A stretch of 39,612 nucleotides of DNA from an uncultured Succiniclasticum sp. (GCA_905235335.1 CAJOKZ010000005.1:1-39612); one strand, 5' to 3'. Positions 8,815 to 17,546 are shown, numbered from the stretch's first letter. The notes: generated by a model not told the origin, from the sequence alone. Made by a program: numbers and translations.

Positions 8815-11800
8815 CTATTCTTTTCCTGCCATCTTTTTGTAATTAGCCAGCCGCTCCATAGCGTCCGCTTCCGTCTTCTTATACAGCTCTTCCGCCAGCT
8901 GCGGCCGCACCTTCTGCAGGGATGCGAAACGCACTTCACCCAGCAGATAGTCGCGGAAGCTTTCCGTCGGTTCCTTGGAATCCAAAATGAACGGATTCTT
9001 GCCCTGGGCCTTCAGTTCCGGATTGTAACGGTAGGTCGCCCAGTACCCGCAGGCAACAGCACGCTTTTCTTCCAGCTGGCTGCAGCCCATGCCGGCCTTC
9101 AGGCCATGGTTGATGCACGGGCAGTATGCAATGATCAGGGACGGGCCGTCATAGGCTTCCGCCTCGGTCAGGGCCTTGACCAGCTGGTTCTTGTCGGAAC
9201 CCATGGAAACCTGTGCCACATATACATAGCCATAGCTGATGGCCATCATGCCCAGATCTTTTTTCTTGGTGCGCTTGCCGCTGGCAGCAAACTGCGCGAT
9301 TGCTGCCGTCGGGGTCGCTTTGGAGGACTGGCCGCCGGTGTTGGAGTACACTTCGGTATCCAGTACCAGTACATTTACATTTTTACCGCTGGCCAGCACA
9401 TGGTCCAGTCCGCCGTAGCCGATATCATAGGACCAGCCGTCGCCGCCGAAGATCCAGTGGCTGCGTTTGATGAAGTACTGTTTCATGTCCAGAATGGCCT
9501 GCAGCGCTTTCTCCCCGCCGGCTTCTTTCTCCAGCAGTGCCGCCAGTTTATCGGCGCGTTCACGGGTTCCCGCGCTCACATTCTTATTCTCTTTCCAGTC
9601 TTTCATAGCGGCCTGCAGGTCAGCAGAACCCTTGCCCGCTGCCAGCGCGGCATCAATCAGTTCTTCCACCCGCTCCCTGGACTGTTCCACACCTAAGAAC
9701 ATGCCCAGACCGTATTCTGCATTGTCTTCAAACAGGGAATTAGCCCAGGACGGACCGTGGCCTTTCTTGTTTACGGTGTACGGCATGGAGGGGGAAGACG
9801 CGCCCCAGATAGAGGAGCAGCCCGTGGCATTGGCCACCATCATGCGGTCGCCGAACAGCTGGGTCACCAGTTTTACATAGGGGGTCTCGCCGCAGCCGGA
9901 GCAGGCACCCGAGAACTCCAGCAACGGCTGTTCAAACTGGGAGCCTTTTACCGTATTCTTATTCATCGGGTTCGGTTTTTCCGTTACTTCTTTTACTGCA
10001 TAATCCCAGGCCGGCGCTTTATCCAGCTGGGTAGCCAGCGGTTTCATAGTCAGCGCTTTCTTGGGAGCCGGGCAGATCTGCGCGCAGTTGCCGCAGCCCT
10101 GGCAGTCATACGGGGAAATGACCATAGCGAACTTGCTTCCGTCTTTGGCGCCCATAGCCGGTTTGGACGGATAGCCGATCTTTTCCGCTTCCGCGTCATT
10201 CAGCAGCACCGGACGGATCGCAGCGTGCGGGCAGACGAATGCGCACTGGTTGCACTGTATGCAGTTCGCCACTTCCCATTCCGGGACGTTGATGGCGATG
10301 CCGCGTTTTTCGTAAGCAGATGTGCCAACCGGGAAGGTGCCGTCGGCGTGGCGGGCCATGATGCTGACAGGCAGCTTGTCGCCCTCTTGGCGGTTTACGG
10401 GAACCAGGATCTCGTCAATGAACGCATTGCCGGTCTTTTTGGTTTCCACTTTATCTTTCGCGTCAGCCCAGGCAGCCGGCACATCGATCTTCACGATAGC
10501 CTCAATGCCTTTATCGATGGCCGCGTTGTTCATATCCACAACGTTCTGGCCTTTCTTGCCGTAAGATTCTTCTACCGCGTCTTTCAGGTATTTCACCGCG
10601 TCTTCCAGGGGGATGATGTCCGCCAGCTTGAAGAATGCGGACTGCATAATCATATTGATACGCCCGCCCAGGCCGATGGACTGCGCGATCTTCACAGCGT
10701 CGATAATATAGAAGTTGACATGTTTTTTCGCGATGTACTGCTTGATGGCCGCCGGCAGCTTATCCTCCAGCTCTTCCGGTGTCCAGGCGCAGTTCAGCAG
10801 GAAGTTGCCGCCTTCTTTCAGGCCGGCCATGATGTCGTATTTATAAACATAAGACTGATTGTGCACCGCCACATAATCCGCATCCGTAATCAGATATGGC
10901 TCCATGATGGGCTCTTTACCGAAACGCAGATGGGATACGGTGATGCCGCCGGATTTTTTGGAGTCGTAGGCAAAATAACCCTGGGCATACATGTCCGTGT
11001 GATCGCCGATAATCTTGATGGCACTCTTGTTGGCGCCTACCGTGCCGTCAGAACCCAGGCCCCAGAACTTGCAGCCCTTGGTTCCCTTCGGGGTGGCGTT
11101 GATAATTTTCGTCTTCGGCAGGGACAGGCAGTTGATATCATCTTCAATGCCAACGGTAAAGCCGTTCTTCGGTTCCGCCTGCCGCAGGTTTTCGATAACC
11201 GCATATGCATCGGACGGCGTGAATTCCTTGGAACCCAGACCGAAGCGGCCGCCCACGATGACCGGATGCTGTTCGCTGCGGTAGAACGCGTTACATACAT
11301 CCAGATACAGGGGTTCGCCCAGACTGCCGGGCTCCTTGGTACGGTCCAGCACCGCTACCCGTTTTACCGTCTTGGGAACCGCGGCCAGGAAATGCTTTAC
11401 AGAGAACGGGCGGTACAGGTGAACGGCCAGCACGCCGACCTTCGCGCCTTCCGCCGCATTGACCAGCTCTGCTGTCTTGACACAGGTATCCTGACCGGAA
11501 CCCATGACCACGATCAGGTTTTCCGCATCCTGCGGACCGTAGTAATTGAACAGGTGGTATTCACGGCCGGTGATCTTGCTTACCTTCGTCATGTATTCTT
11601 CCACGATTTCGGGCACTTCTTCATAATATTTGTTCACCGCTTCACGGCTCTGGAAATAGGTGTCCGGATTCTGGGCCGTGCCGCGCATAACCGGAGCATC
11701 CGGATTCAGACCACGCTGGCGGAAATCCTTGACAGCGTCCCAATCCAGCAGTTCCGCGTAATTTTTATAATCAAATACTTCAATTTTTTGGATTTCATGG

Positions 11801-12327
11801 GAAGTACGGAACCCGTCAAAGAAATTCAGGAAGGGCACCCGGCTCTTAATGGCCGCCAGATGGGCCACACCGGTCAGATCCATAACTTCCTGCACGCTGC
11901 CTTCGGCCAGCATGGCAAAGCCGGTCTGGCGGCAGGCCATAACATCCTGATGGTCGCCGAAGATGCTCAGAGTACTGGTAGCCAGCGCACGAGCCGATAC
12001 ATTAAAGACGGCCGGCAGCAGCTCGCCGGAAATTTTATACATATTAGGGATCATCAGCAACAGACCCTGGGACGCCGTATACGTGGCAGTCAGGGCTCCT
12101 GCCTGCAGCGAGCCGTGCACCGCGCCGGCTGCGCCGGCTTCAGACTGCATCTCCAGCAGTTTTACCGTCTGCCCGAACAGGTTCTTCTTTCCCGCGGAAG
12201 CCCATTCATCCACATGCTCCGCCATCGGCGAAGACGGTGTGATCGGATAGATACATGCAGCATCAATAAACGCGTACGATGCGTGAGCGGCAGCTTCGTT
12301 GCCGTCCATGGTTTTCATGATAGTCAT
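8815..12327 (-). CDS. nifJ: Pyruvate:ferredoxin (flavodoxin) oxidoreductase, one-chain
   Basis: Oxygen-sensitive enzyme that converts pyruvate and CoA to acetyl-CoA and CO2 with reduction of ferredoxin; a central step of anaerobic energy metabolism. At 1170 residues it is the fused single-chain form. The order is: N-terminal domain with YPITPSSPMAEH (residues about 28-39), a CoA-binding region, a two-cluster ferredoxin domain (CIQCNQCAFVCP near 690 and CQGCGNCAQICP near 742), and a C-terminal thiamine diphosphate domain (GDGWSYDIGYGG near 962) with CSGCGE supplying proximal-cluster cysteines. AAGGGG lies about nine bases before the ATG. It is monocistronic, with its own promoter far upstream and a strong terminator. 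Confidence 0.97.
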   Translation of the reverse strand: MTIMKTMDGNEAAAHASYAFIDAACIYPITPSSPMAEHVDEWASAGKKNLFGQTVKLLEMQSEAGAAGAVHGSLQAGALTATYTASQGLLLMIPNMYKISGELLPAVFNVSARALATSTLSIFGDHQDVMACRQTGFAMLAEGSVQEVMDLTGVAHLAAIKSRVPFLNFFDGFRTSHEIQKIEVFDYKNYAELLDWDAVKDFRQRGLNPDAPVMRGTAQNPDTYFQSREAVNKYYEEVPEIVEEYMTKVSKITGREYHLFNYYGPQDAENLIVVMGSGQDTCVKTAELVNAAEGAKVGVLAVHLYRPFSVKHFLAAVPKTVKRVAVLDRTKEPGSLGEPLYLDVCNAFYRSEQHPVIVGGRFGLGSKEFTPSDAYAVIENLRQAEPKNGFTVGIEDDINCLSLPKTKIINATPKGTKGCKFWGLGSDGTVGANKSAIKIIGDHTDMYAQGYFAYDSKKSGGITVSHLRFGKEPIMEPYLITDADYVAVHNQSYVYKYDIMAGLKEGGNFLLNCAWTPEELEDKLPAAIKQYIAKKHVNFYIIDAVKIAQSIGLGGRINMIMQSAFFKLADIIPLEDAVKYLKDAVEESYGKKGQNVVDMNNAAIDKGIEAIVKIDVPAAWADAKDKVETKKTGNAFIDEILVPVNRQEGDKLPVSIMARHADGTFPVGTSAYEKRGIAINVPEWEVANCIQCNQCAFVCPHAAIRPVLLNDAEAEKIGYPSKPAMGAKDGSKFAMVISPYDCQGCGNCAQICPAPKKALTMKPLATQLDKAPAWDYAVKEVTEKPNPMNKNTVKGSQFEQPLLEFSGACSGCGETPYVKLVTQLFGDRMMVANATGCSSIWGASSPSMPYTVNKKGHGPSWANSLFEDNAEYGLGMFLGVEQSRERVEELIDAALAAGKGSADLQAAMKDWKENKNVSAGTRERADKLAALLEKEAGGEKALQAILDMKQYFIKRSHWIFGGDGWSYDIGYGGLDHVLASGKNVNVLVLDTEVYSNTGGQSSKATPTAAIAQFAASGKRTKKKDLGMMAISYGYVYVAQVSMGSDKNQLVKALTEAEAYDGPSLIIAYCPCINHGLKAGMGCSQLEEKRAVACGYWATYRYNPELKAQGKNPFILDSKEPTESFRDYLLGEVRFASLQKVRPQLAEELYKKTEADAMERLANYKKMAGKE

Positions 12328-12490
12328 AGCCTGATTCCCCTTTTCTTTAAAAAAATTAGAACAACCATTCTTTACTTTTCTTTGGTTTTCTTTACAGCAG
12401 GAACCCTGTTCCGGGAAGCCCTCGCTTCCTTTGACGAAGTTCTTTCAATATTACAATGACAACGCGCTGCACATTATAATATTATTATTT

Positions 12491-12519
12491 ATTATATCGT
12501 ATGTACGGTTCTTCCGCAA
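12491..12519 (-). promoter_or_regulatory. Promoter of nifJ
   Basis: Minus strand -35 TTGCGG and perfect -10 TATAAT are separated by 17 bases. A second TATAAT lies slightly downstream without a good -35. Confidence 0.6.
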
Positions 12520-12628
12520 TGTTTTACCCGAATGTATACAAGAATTATTTAGAACCGCGTTCCCTGCCACAGATAGCAGCGTTTCAACCGGGACAACACA
12601 GCAAACTCCTGCTCTTCTTCCCGGAATA

Positions 12629-12637
12629 TGGTATAAT
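12629..12637 (+). promoter_or_regulatory. Extended -10 promoter of the 165-residue gene
   Basis: TGGTATAAT, a TGn-extended -10 element, lies about 35 bases before the start codon. No good -35 box accompanies it. Confidence 0.6.
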
Positions 12638-12671
12638 TAAGTAGTAAAATTATAATACGAGGTGAATACAA

Positions 12672-13169
12672 ATGCATGCAATGACAGAACTGCTGATCAA
12701 CAGTCTTGGCTCTATTTTACAAACAGAAGCGGTTACCGACATAAACGGCAGCACGATCACGGCGGTGTTTCCCAATCCGTCCGGGGGAAGCCCGGTCAGG
12801 TTTACAGACGATCTCCAGGGGGATTTCAAAGTGATCCTGAATAAAACGCCCCGGTATTATCCCCGCGAAACGCTCTCCGCCGGGCAGATCCAAAAAGACA
12901 TCACAGCATATGCAAACGGCAGCACGGCGCTGCTGGATTTCACATACAACAACGGAAGCGAAAGTAAAATCGACCGGATCGCCAAAACCTCTGACATGGA
13001 AAACCTTTCCCTTTCCTCCCTGGTCGACCTGTGCGTCCGCATCAGCCTGGCGCGCAGCGTTGAACTGAAAGACCTGTTAGCCGCAGGCGGCACCGTTAAC
13101 GTGCATTTCTGGGATGCCGCGAAAGATTTCCGCTACCGGCAGATCGGGGACAGGCTGGAAAAACTCTGA
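12672..13169 (+). CDS. Unrecognised 165-residue protein
   Basis: I do not recognise a family. The protein appears soluble and cytosolic: no signal peptide and no membrane segment. The N-terminal half has alternating hydrophobic residues suggestive of beta strands (TDINGSTITAVF; FKVILNK), and the C-terminal half looks helical (LSSLVDLCVRISLARSVELKDLLAA). GAGGTGA lies six bases before the ATG, and an extended -10 promoter precedes it, so the gene is probably real. It is transcribed divergently from nifJ and converges with the symporter homologue, leaving only 21 bp between the two stops. Confidence 0.75.
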   Translation: MHAMTELLINSLGSILQTEAVTDINGSTITAVFPNPSGGSPVRFTDDLQGDFKVILNKTPRYYPRETLSAGQIQKDITAYANGSTALLDFTYNNGSESKIDRIAKTSDMENLSLSSLVDLCVRISLARSVELKDLLAAGGTVNVHFWDAAKDFRYRQIGDRLEKL

Positions 13170-13190
13170 TTCAACAGCCTGCGCGCCGCG

Positions 13191-14363
13191 TCACCTTTTC
13201 ATCCAGTCCAGCTTGTCCGCCAGGTACGCTCCCGTACCCGCCGCAGCCGCATTCAGCGCCGAACGCATGCCGTCCAGCATCCACTCGAACAGTAACAGCG
13301 GAACGGCGGCCCGCAACGGAAGTCCCAGCATAAAAAGAAGGAACAGCGCGCAGTAAAGACCGCTGCCGCGATAGTTCATCCCTGCCAGCGAGAACAGCAG
13401 GATCCAGACAAAGAATCCGCCGCCCGAGAATTCGGAAACCGGCATACCAACGTAACGGGCCGCCAGCATGCAGGCAATGCCCAGATACAGCACCGTGCCC
13501 GTTTTACCCAGCAGTTTACCGCATCTCCAGGCAGCCCGCCCCGTTTCCTCTGCAATCCCCATGCGCCGCAGACTGCGCAGGGCATCTCCTTCACCGGAAT
13601 CGGAAGCGCAGACCGCAAAGGCCTGCAGCAGGACCAATTTGAAGTTGCGCAGAAAATGCGCCGGGCAGTCTTTGCCGCAATGGCGCAGTTGATATCCGTA
13701 AACCAAAACTCCGTAGGCCGCACAGCAAAATGCCGTAACCAGGGCCAGCTTCACACCGGGCCACAGAACGGCCATTCCCCGGGTCGCAACCATAGGGCAC
13801 AGAAGGAAAAACAGACCGACAGGCAAAAGCCGCAGCAACAAGGTGCCGGCAAAAGCAGACACGTCCGCCAGCGAAAAGAACAGCCGGCGGGTTTCCTCGC
13901 CCTCCGGACCGATTTTCGCGGCGGCAGCACCGACCAGCACCGACAGCAGAAGCGCCCAGGGCATGGCAGGCCGGAGCCAGCGCAGCCCGAAATCGCCAAA
14001 GCCGGCAAAAGCGGCAGGAATCTGCGCAGACCCGGCAATACCGCCCGCGACCAGGCCAAGGATGGCAGCGCCAAACACCGCAATGCCATGGAAAAAACAT
14101 AACCTTGCAGGCGCCGAACCGTCAGCGCGCAGTTGCAGCCGCAAGATCACACCGGAAACAAGATTCAAAACGACAAGCGGAAGCGCCAGCAGAAGCAACA
14201 GCTTCAGATACGCCATCCCCACCGTATACAGCATCGCGTATACGCCGCGTCCGGTTCCCACAAAGCCAAGGATGATGCCAACCAGAATACTCACAATTAA
14301 GGAAGCGATCATCAGGACTGTATTATTCAATTTTAGATTAACCGGTATTCCGCGAATCTGCAT
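13191..14363 (-). CDS. Divergent dicarboxylate/amino acid:cation symporter (SDF/DAACS) homologue
   Basis: A 390-residue polytopic membrane protein. The overall pattern matches the glutamate/dicarboxylate symporter family: an early segment LKLLLLLALPLVVLNLVSG, a hairpin-like region CASDSGEGDALRSLRRMG, a segment with GKTGTVLYLGIA, and a C-terminal segment FEWMLDGMRSALN. Compared with archaeal GltPh, the NMDGT sodium-site motif reads GKTGT here, and the NVTGD end of helix 8 reads NAAAA, while the aspartate and arginine of the substrate site (LDGMR) remain. It may therefore transport without the usual sodium coupling, or do something else. The start at 14363 is chosen because AGGAAGG lies seven bases upstream; the frame is open to 14450. 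Confidence 0.75.
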   Translation of the reverse strand: MQIRGIPVNLKLNNTVLMIASLIVSILVGIILGFVGTGRGVYAMLYTVGMAYLKLLLLLALPLVVLNLVSGVILRLQLRADGSAPARLCFFHGIAVFGAAILGLVAGGIAGSAQIPAAFAGFGDFGLRWLRPAMPWALLLSVLVGAAAAKIGPEGEETRRLFFSLADVSAFAGTLLLRLLPVGLFFLLCPMVATRGMAVLWPGVKLALVTAFCCAAYGVLVYGYQLRHCGKDCPAHFLRNFKLVLLQAFAVCASDSGEGDALRSLRRMGIAEETGRAAWRCGKLLGKTGTVLYLGIACMLAARYVGMPVSEFSGGGFFVWILLFSLAGMNYRGSGLYCALFLLFMLGLPLRAAVPLLLFEWMLDGMRSALNAAAAGTGAYLADKLDWMKR

Positions 14364-14480
14364 AGTCCGCCCTTCCTGTTGAAACAGCGCGCCTAAAGTG
14401 AGGAGCATCCGATCAGCCGTCTGCGCGTCACCGGCGCAAACCCATGGCATTTTCCTTAAATCAATACGGCGCAGCCTTGT

Positions 14481-14509
14481 AAAAAAGCCGGTTCCTTACG
14501 GTTCCGGCT
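14481..14509 (-). terminator. Terminator after tRNA-Leu
   Basis: An AGCCGG/CCGGCT stem with an imperfect inner part is followed by six Ts on the minus strand. Confidence 0.85.
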
Positions 14510-14518
14510 GTATTTTTT

Positions 14519-14602
14519 TGGTGCGGGCGACAGGACTTGAACCTGCATGGTAAAACCGCCAGATCCTAAGTCTGGTGCGTCTGCCAATTCCGCCACGCCC
14601 GC
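14519..14602 (-). tRNA. trnL-TAG: tRNA-Leu (TAG anticodon)
   Basis: Acceptor stem GCGGGCG/CGCCCGC, an anticodon loop reading CTTAGGA, a short class II variable arm and a GTTCAAGTC T arm. The 3' CCA is encoded. No convincing promoter was found just upstream, so it may be read from the exported-protein gene at 14729-15259. Confidence 0.95.
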
Positions 14603-14728
14603 AAAACATTTTTAACAAAACTCTGTAACCAATTGCGTTTGCAACGTAGTCCACCCGGAGTTTTATCAATTTTATAGACGCACCAGACCAAGAGCCGGAT
14701 GCGTTATAAGTAGCTGATTCTTGTGTTA

Positions 14729-15259
14729 TTAGCTTTTTACTCTCATGGCCATGCTTATTACCTTACGTTCTTGTGCGTCTTTTCCCCCGGCTAATAAAAA
14801 TTGTAAGCTCCATCCAGCTGTTTCATAATTCACTATACAAGGACCCTGATAGTTTTTATCATCCATAGATATACGGTTATTCATGGTATCCAGACATTCA
14901 TCGGGTTCCCCATACGCTTTTTTCACTTCTGCGGCGGTAGAACCAGTTTTGATGCCGGCTTTCGTTGCAATCTTTATGTCGCCGTTAATGGCTACGCTTA
15001 ATACCGACTTGTCACCGTCCGGCATCGTATCTACTAAAAACCATTTGGAACTTCCTTCTTTAACGAAATAATATCTGGAATACTCGGTTGCCTGATCCTG
15101 ATGCACAGGCTGTCCGTATTTCGCAATTACTTCATTAAAGGGTTGCCCTAAGTAGATATTCCCAATTACAAAATCCTCTTTCGATACTGCAAAGCAAGTA
15201 CCTGTCACAGCGATTGCCAAAGCAGTAATAACAGTCATCACCAGCTTTTTACTATTCAT
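14729..15259 (-). CDS. Exported protein with two BamE/SmpA-like segments
   Basis: A 176-residue protein starting MNSKKLVMTVITALAIAV, a typical Sec signal peptide with likely cleavage near residue 24 after TCFA. The mature part repeats a short motif of the outer-membrane small lipoprotein (SmpA/OmlA/BamE) type: IYLGQPFNEVIAKYGQPV and later IKTGSTAAEVKKAYGEPDE. There is no lipobox cysteine, so it is probably soluble in the periplasm or cell surface layer. Function unknown. The start at 15259 has GAGGGGTG at good spacing; the frame is open to 15301. A good promoter lies about 75 bases upstream. Confidence 0.8.
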   Translation of the reverse strand: MNSKKLVMTVITALAIAVTGTCFAVSKEDFVIGNIYLGQPFNEVIAKYGQPVHQDQATEYSRYYFVKEGSSKWFLVDTMPDGDKSVLSVAINGDIKIATKAGIKTGSTAAEVKKAYGEPDECLDTMNNRISMDDKNYQGPCIVNYETAGWSLQFLLAGGKDAQERKVISMAMRVKS

Positions 15260-15330
15260 ATGGACACCCCTCGCTTTATAATTTGAATGATTTCTTAACA
15301 TTTATGCCAGCTAAGTTAAACTACGGCTTT

Positions 15331-15359
15331 ATTATAGCAGATACTCACAAAAATTTCCA
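15331..15359 (-). promoter_or_regulatory. Promoter of the exported BamE-like gene
   Basis: Minus strand TGGAAA-17-TATAAT, with a perfect -10. Confidence 0.65.
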
Positions 15360-15474
15360 TGAGGCTCGCGCGAGGAAAAGATTTTTATTTTAATTGAAAC
15401 TTACACCTGCCAGGGAAAAGGCAAAAGCAACGGCCTTCCCCCGCATCGTTTTTTAATCTATATTGCGATGCACT

Positions 15475-15511
15475 GAAAAAACAAAACTCCCGCCCTTTCG
15501 GACAGGAGTTG
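15475..15511 (-). terminator. Terminator of the His-Gln-Lys tRNA operon
   Basis: An AACTCC.../...GGAGTT stem capped by a GAAA tetraloop, followed by TTTTGTTTTTT on the minus strand. Confidence 0.85.
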
Positions 15512-15516
15512 TTTTC

Positions 15517-15592
15517 TGGTGATCCATCCGCGACTCGAACGCGGGACACCCTGATTAAAAGTCAGGTGCTCTGCCAACTGAGCTAATGGACC
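15517..15592 (-). tRNA. trnK-TTT: tRNA-Lys (TTT anticodon)
   Basis: A 76-base cloverleaf with acceptor GGTCCAT/ATGGATC and anticodon loop CTTTTAA. CCA is encoded. Last gene of a three-tRNA operon. Confidence 0.97.
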
Positions 15593-15597
15593 ATAAC

Positions 15598-15673
15598 TGG
15601 CTGGGGTGGCAGGGCTCGAACCTACGCATACAGGAGTCAAAGTCCTGTGCCTTACCGACTTGGCTACACCCCA
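15598..15673 (-). tRNA. trnQ-TTG: tRNA-Gln (TTG anticodon)
   Basis: A 76-base cloverleaf with acceptor TGGGGTG/CACCCCA and anticodon loop TTTGACT. CCA is encoded. It lies 5 bases before tRNA-Lys. Confidence 0.97.
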
Positions 15674-15689
15674 ACGTTTAGATAAAAAT

Positions 15690-15766
15690 TGGGGTGGGTA
15701 ACAGGATTTGAACCTGCGCATAACGGAGCCACAATCCGCCGTGTTAGCCGCTTCACCATACCCACC
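15690..15766 (-). tRNA. trnH-GTG: tRNA-His (GTG anticodon)
   Basis: A 77-base cloverleaf, acceptor GGTGGGTA/TACCCACC including the extra 5' G of histidine tRNAs, and anticodon loop TTGTGGC. CCA is encoded. First gene of the operon. Confidence 0.97.
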
Positions 15767-15797
15767 GTATCACAAGTAACGCTTAGTGACGGAAATT

Positions 15798-15826
15798 ATT
15801 ATAACACAGGCTCCTTTGCCTGTCAA
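15798..15826 (-). promoter_or_regulatory. Consensus promoter of the tRNA operon
   Basis: A perfect TTGACA-17-TATAAT on the minus strand ahead of tRNA-His. Confidence 0.92.
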
Positions 15827-15872
15827 CCAGTTGCCTCCCGGAAATATTATTGCCGGCTTTTCCAATCCGGGG

Positions 15873-15901
15873 TGGAATTTTTTTGTTTTATCGTTTATAA
15901 T
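15873..15901 (+). promoter_or_regulatory. Possible promoter of corA
   Basis: A perfect TATAAT -10 with a weak -35 TGGAAT at 17 bases, about 50 bases before the corA start. Confidence 0.45.
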
Positions 15902-15950
15902 AAAATAGTTATAGTAGACAGCTAATTCTTACGGAAAGGAGGAACGGGCC

Positions 15951-16901
15951 ATGTACAAAATCATGAAGACCAACTACACCGGCGTCGATGAATTTGTCCT
16001 CGCCGATATGGATAAAGGCTGCTGGATCGATGTGGTCGATCCGGATGAGAAAGAACTTAATGAAATCGCGCAGGCCACACAAATCTCCATGGATTTTTTA
16101 ACCGCGGCGCTGGACCGGGAAGAAAAAGCCCGTACGGAAATAGACGAAGAGCAGCTTCTGGTCGTCATCGACATCCCTTTTTTCCGCAGCAACAAAGATT
16201 ACGATACCATGCCCCTTGGCATCATCGTAACGAAAGATATCATCGTGACCGTCTGCCTGGAAAGCAATGCGGTCACCTCCGGCTTCAATGCCAAAACATA
16301 CAAGACATTCAGCACGTATAAAAAGACCCGTTTCCTTTTCCAGATTTTGTATAAATCAGCAACGCTTTATCTGCGGTATATCCGGAACATCATCCGCAGG
16401 ACGGACGATTTGGAACAGCATCTCCGCCAGGCCATGGAAAATTCCAAGCTGTTCAGCATGCTGGACCTGCAAAAATCACTGACCTATTTTACGACATCCC
16501 TGCGCAGCAATTACATGGTAACAGAAAAACTGCTCCGGCTGCGCACCACCGCCCAGACGCAGCAGCTGATCCGACTGTATGAGGAAGACCAGGATCTTTT
16601 GGACGATGTCATCGTCGAATATAAGCAGGCCATTGAAATGGTTGAGATGTACAGCCACATCCTCAACAGCATGATGGAAGTGTTTGCCTCCATCATCAGC
16701 AATAACCTGAACCTTGTCATGCGGTTCCTGGCATCGGTGACCATCATCCTTGCGATCCCGACCCTGATCTCCGGGCTATGGGGCATGAACGTCCCCGTTC
16801 CCTTCGCCGAAGAGGCCAACGGCTTTTTCATCATCTTTATCATGGCCTGCGTGGTCAGCCTGCTGGCCGGTTTCTGGCTGTGGAAAAAAGATATGTTCTG
16901 A
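15951..16901 (+). CDS. corA: CorA-type magnesium/divalent cation channel
   Basis: Pentameric inner-membrane channel for magnesium. The 316-residue length fits. A large cytosolic, charged and helix-rich domain occupies residues 1-250, including LDLQKSLTYFTTSLRSNY. It is followed by two C-terminal membrane helices with the diagnostic GMN motif at 278-280 (LWGMNVPV) and a basic tail WKKDMF. AAAGGAGG precedes the ATG. Monocistronic, ending at a bidirectional terminator shared with the convergent stress-protein gene. The conserved aromatic residue before GMN is tryptophan, a common variant in this branch; another divalent metal cannot be excluded. Confidence 0.93.
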   Translation: MYKIMKTNYTGVDEFVLADMDKGCWIDVVDPDEKELNEIAQATQISMDFLTAALDREEKARTEIDEEQLLVVIDIPFFRSNKDYDTMPLGIIVTKDIIVTVCLESNAVTSGFNAKTYKTFSTYKKTRFLFQILYKSATLYLRYIRNIIRRTDDLEQHLRQAMENSKLFSMLDLQKSLTYFTTSLRSNYMVTEKLLRLRTTAQTQQLIRLYEEDQDLLDDVIVEYKQAIEMVEMYSHILNSMMEVFASIISNNLNLVMRFLASVTIILAIPTLISGLWGMNVPVPFAEEANGFFIIFIMACVVSLLAGFWLWKKDMF

Positions 16902-16973
16902 CTTCCTGTTTCAAAGGCGGCGCCCCGCCGGATTCCGACTGGCGTAAAAGGGCAGCCCGCTTTCCAAGCCTCA

Positions 16974-17020
16974 TAAAAAAAGGCAGCGTTCTGATAACAG
17001 AACCTGCCTTTTATTTTTTT
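16974..17020. terminator. Bidirectional terminator between corA and the stress-protein gene
   Basis: An AAAAAAAGGCAG...CTGCCTTTTATTTTTTT stem with inner GTTCTG/CAGAAC pairing has T runs on both sides. Confidence 0.9.
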
Positions 17021-17102
17021 GCGGCTTTGCGAAAACCGGTTCAGCGGCCTTGCGAAAACGCCCGGAACACGAGTCCGTCCGTCAGCGCAGAGTGTCGTTC
17101 CC

Positions 17103-17546
17103 CTATTTTACGATCAGCACCGGGATATTGGAGTACTGGGAAATTTTCGCGCTTACACTTCCCAGGAAGAACTCTGCGATGCCGGAAAGCCCGCGGCTTC
17201 CTATTACGATCGCATCAGCCTGGCTGGATTTTGCAACCGCAAGGATCCGTTCTGACGGATGCCCCAGTTCCATTTCATACTCTGTCTTCCCGGTGAAGCC
17301 TGATTCTTTCACCTTGTCTTTCGCAGCGCTCAGCACGCTTTTCCCGATTTCTTCCAGATCCGCATTGCTCTGTCTGATGATGCCCGGATCAATCGGTACT
17401 GCCATCAGCGCCACATTATCGTAGGGTTGGATAACGGTCAGAATCACTAATCCGCCGTCAAATTTTCCTGCCAGGGCGGCCGCCTGTTCCAGCGCGCGCC
17501 ATGCAGTTTCGGAACCGTCAACAGGAACCAGGATTTTCTTGAACAT
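17103..17546 (-). CDS. Universal stress protein (UspA family)
   Basis: A 147-residue small cytosolic protein of the UspA fold, usually dimeric and induced by stress or starvation. It starts MFKKILVPVDGSETAWRAL, the standard first strand and acidic ATP-contact residue. The C-terminus carries the ATP-binding signature G-x2-G-x9-G-S (GSRGLSGIAEFFLGSVS), so it belongs to the nucleotide-binding subgroup. The ATG at 17546 is preferred because AAGGTG stands at a proper distance, whereas the GTG two codons earlier is too close. Specific role unknown. Confidence 0.93.
   Translation of the reverse strand: MFKKILVPVDGSETAWRALEQAAALAGKFDGGLVILTVIQPYDNVALMAVPIDPGIIRQSNADLEEIGKSVLSAAKDKVKESGFTGKTEYEMELGHPSERILAVAKSSQADAIVIGSRGLSGIAEFFLGSVSAKISQYSNIPVLIVK

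Larger units (their letters stand above)
12328..12671. other. Divergent intergenic region between nifJ and the 165-residue gene
   Basis: No gene seen. It holds a minus-strand promoter for nifJ that leaves a leader of about 155 bases, and a plus-strand extended -10 promoter. The nifJ leader contains two small inverted repeats (GGAAC/GTTCC near 12402-12413 and GGAAGC/GCTTCC near 12415-12430). No recognised riboswitch or T-box motif was seen. Confidence 0.6.

Noticed and set aside
9757-12459. A 900-codon plus-strand frame opposite the pyruvate:ferredoxin oxidoreductase gene
   Set aside because: It is the antisense shadow of a well-conserved gene, with no family similarity and no ribosome site; long antisense frames are common at this base composition.
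15517-15766. tRNA cluster as a phage or island attachment site
   Set aside because: No integrase gene or direct repeat of a tRNA end was seen nearby.
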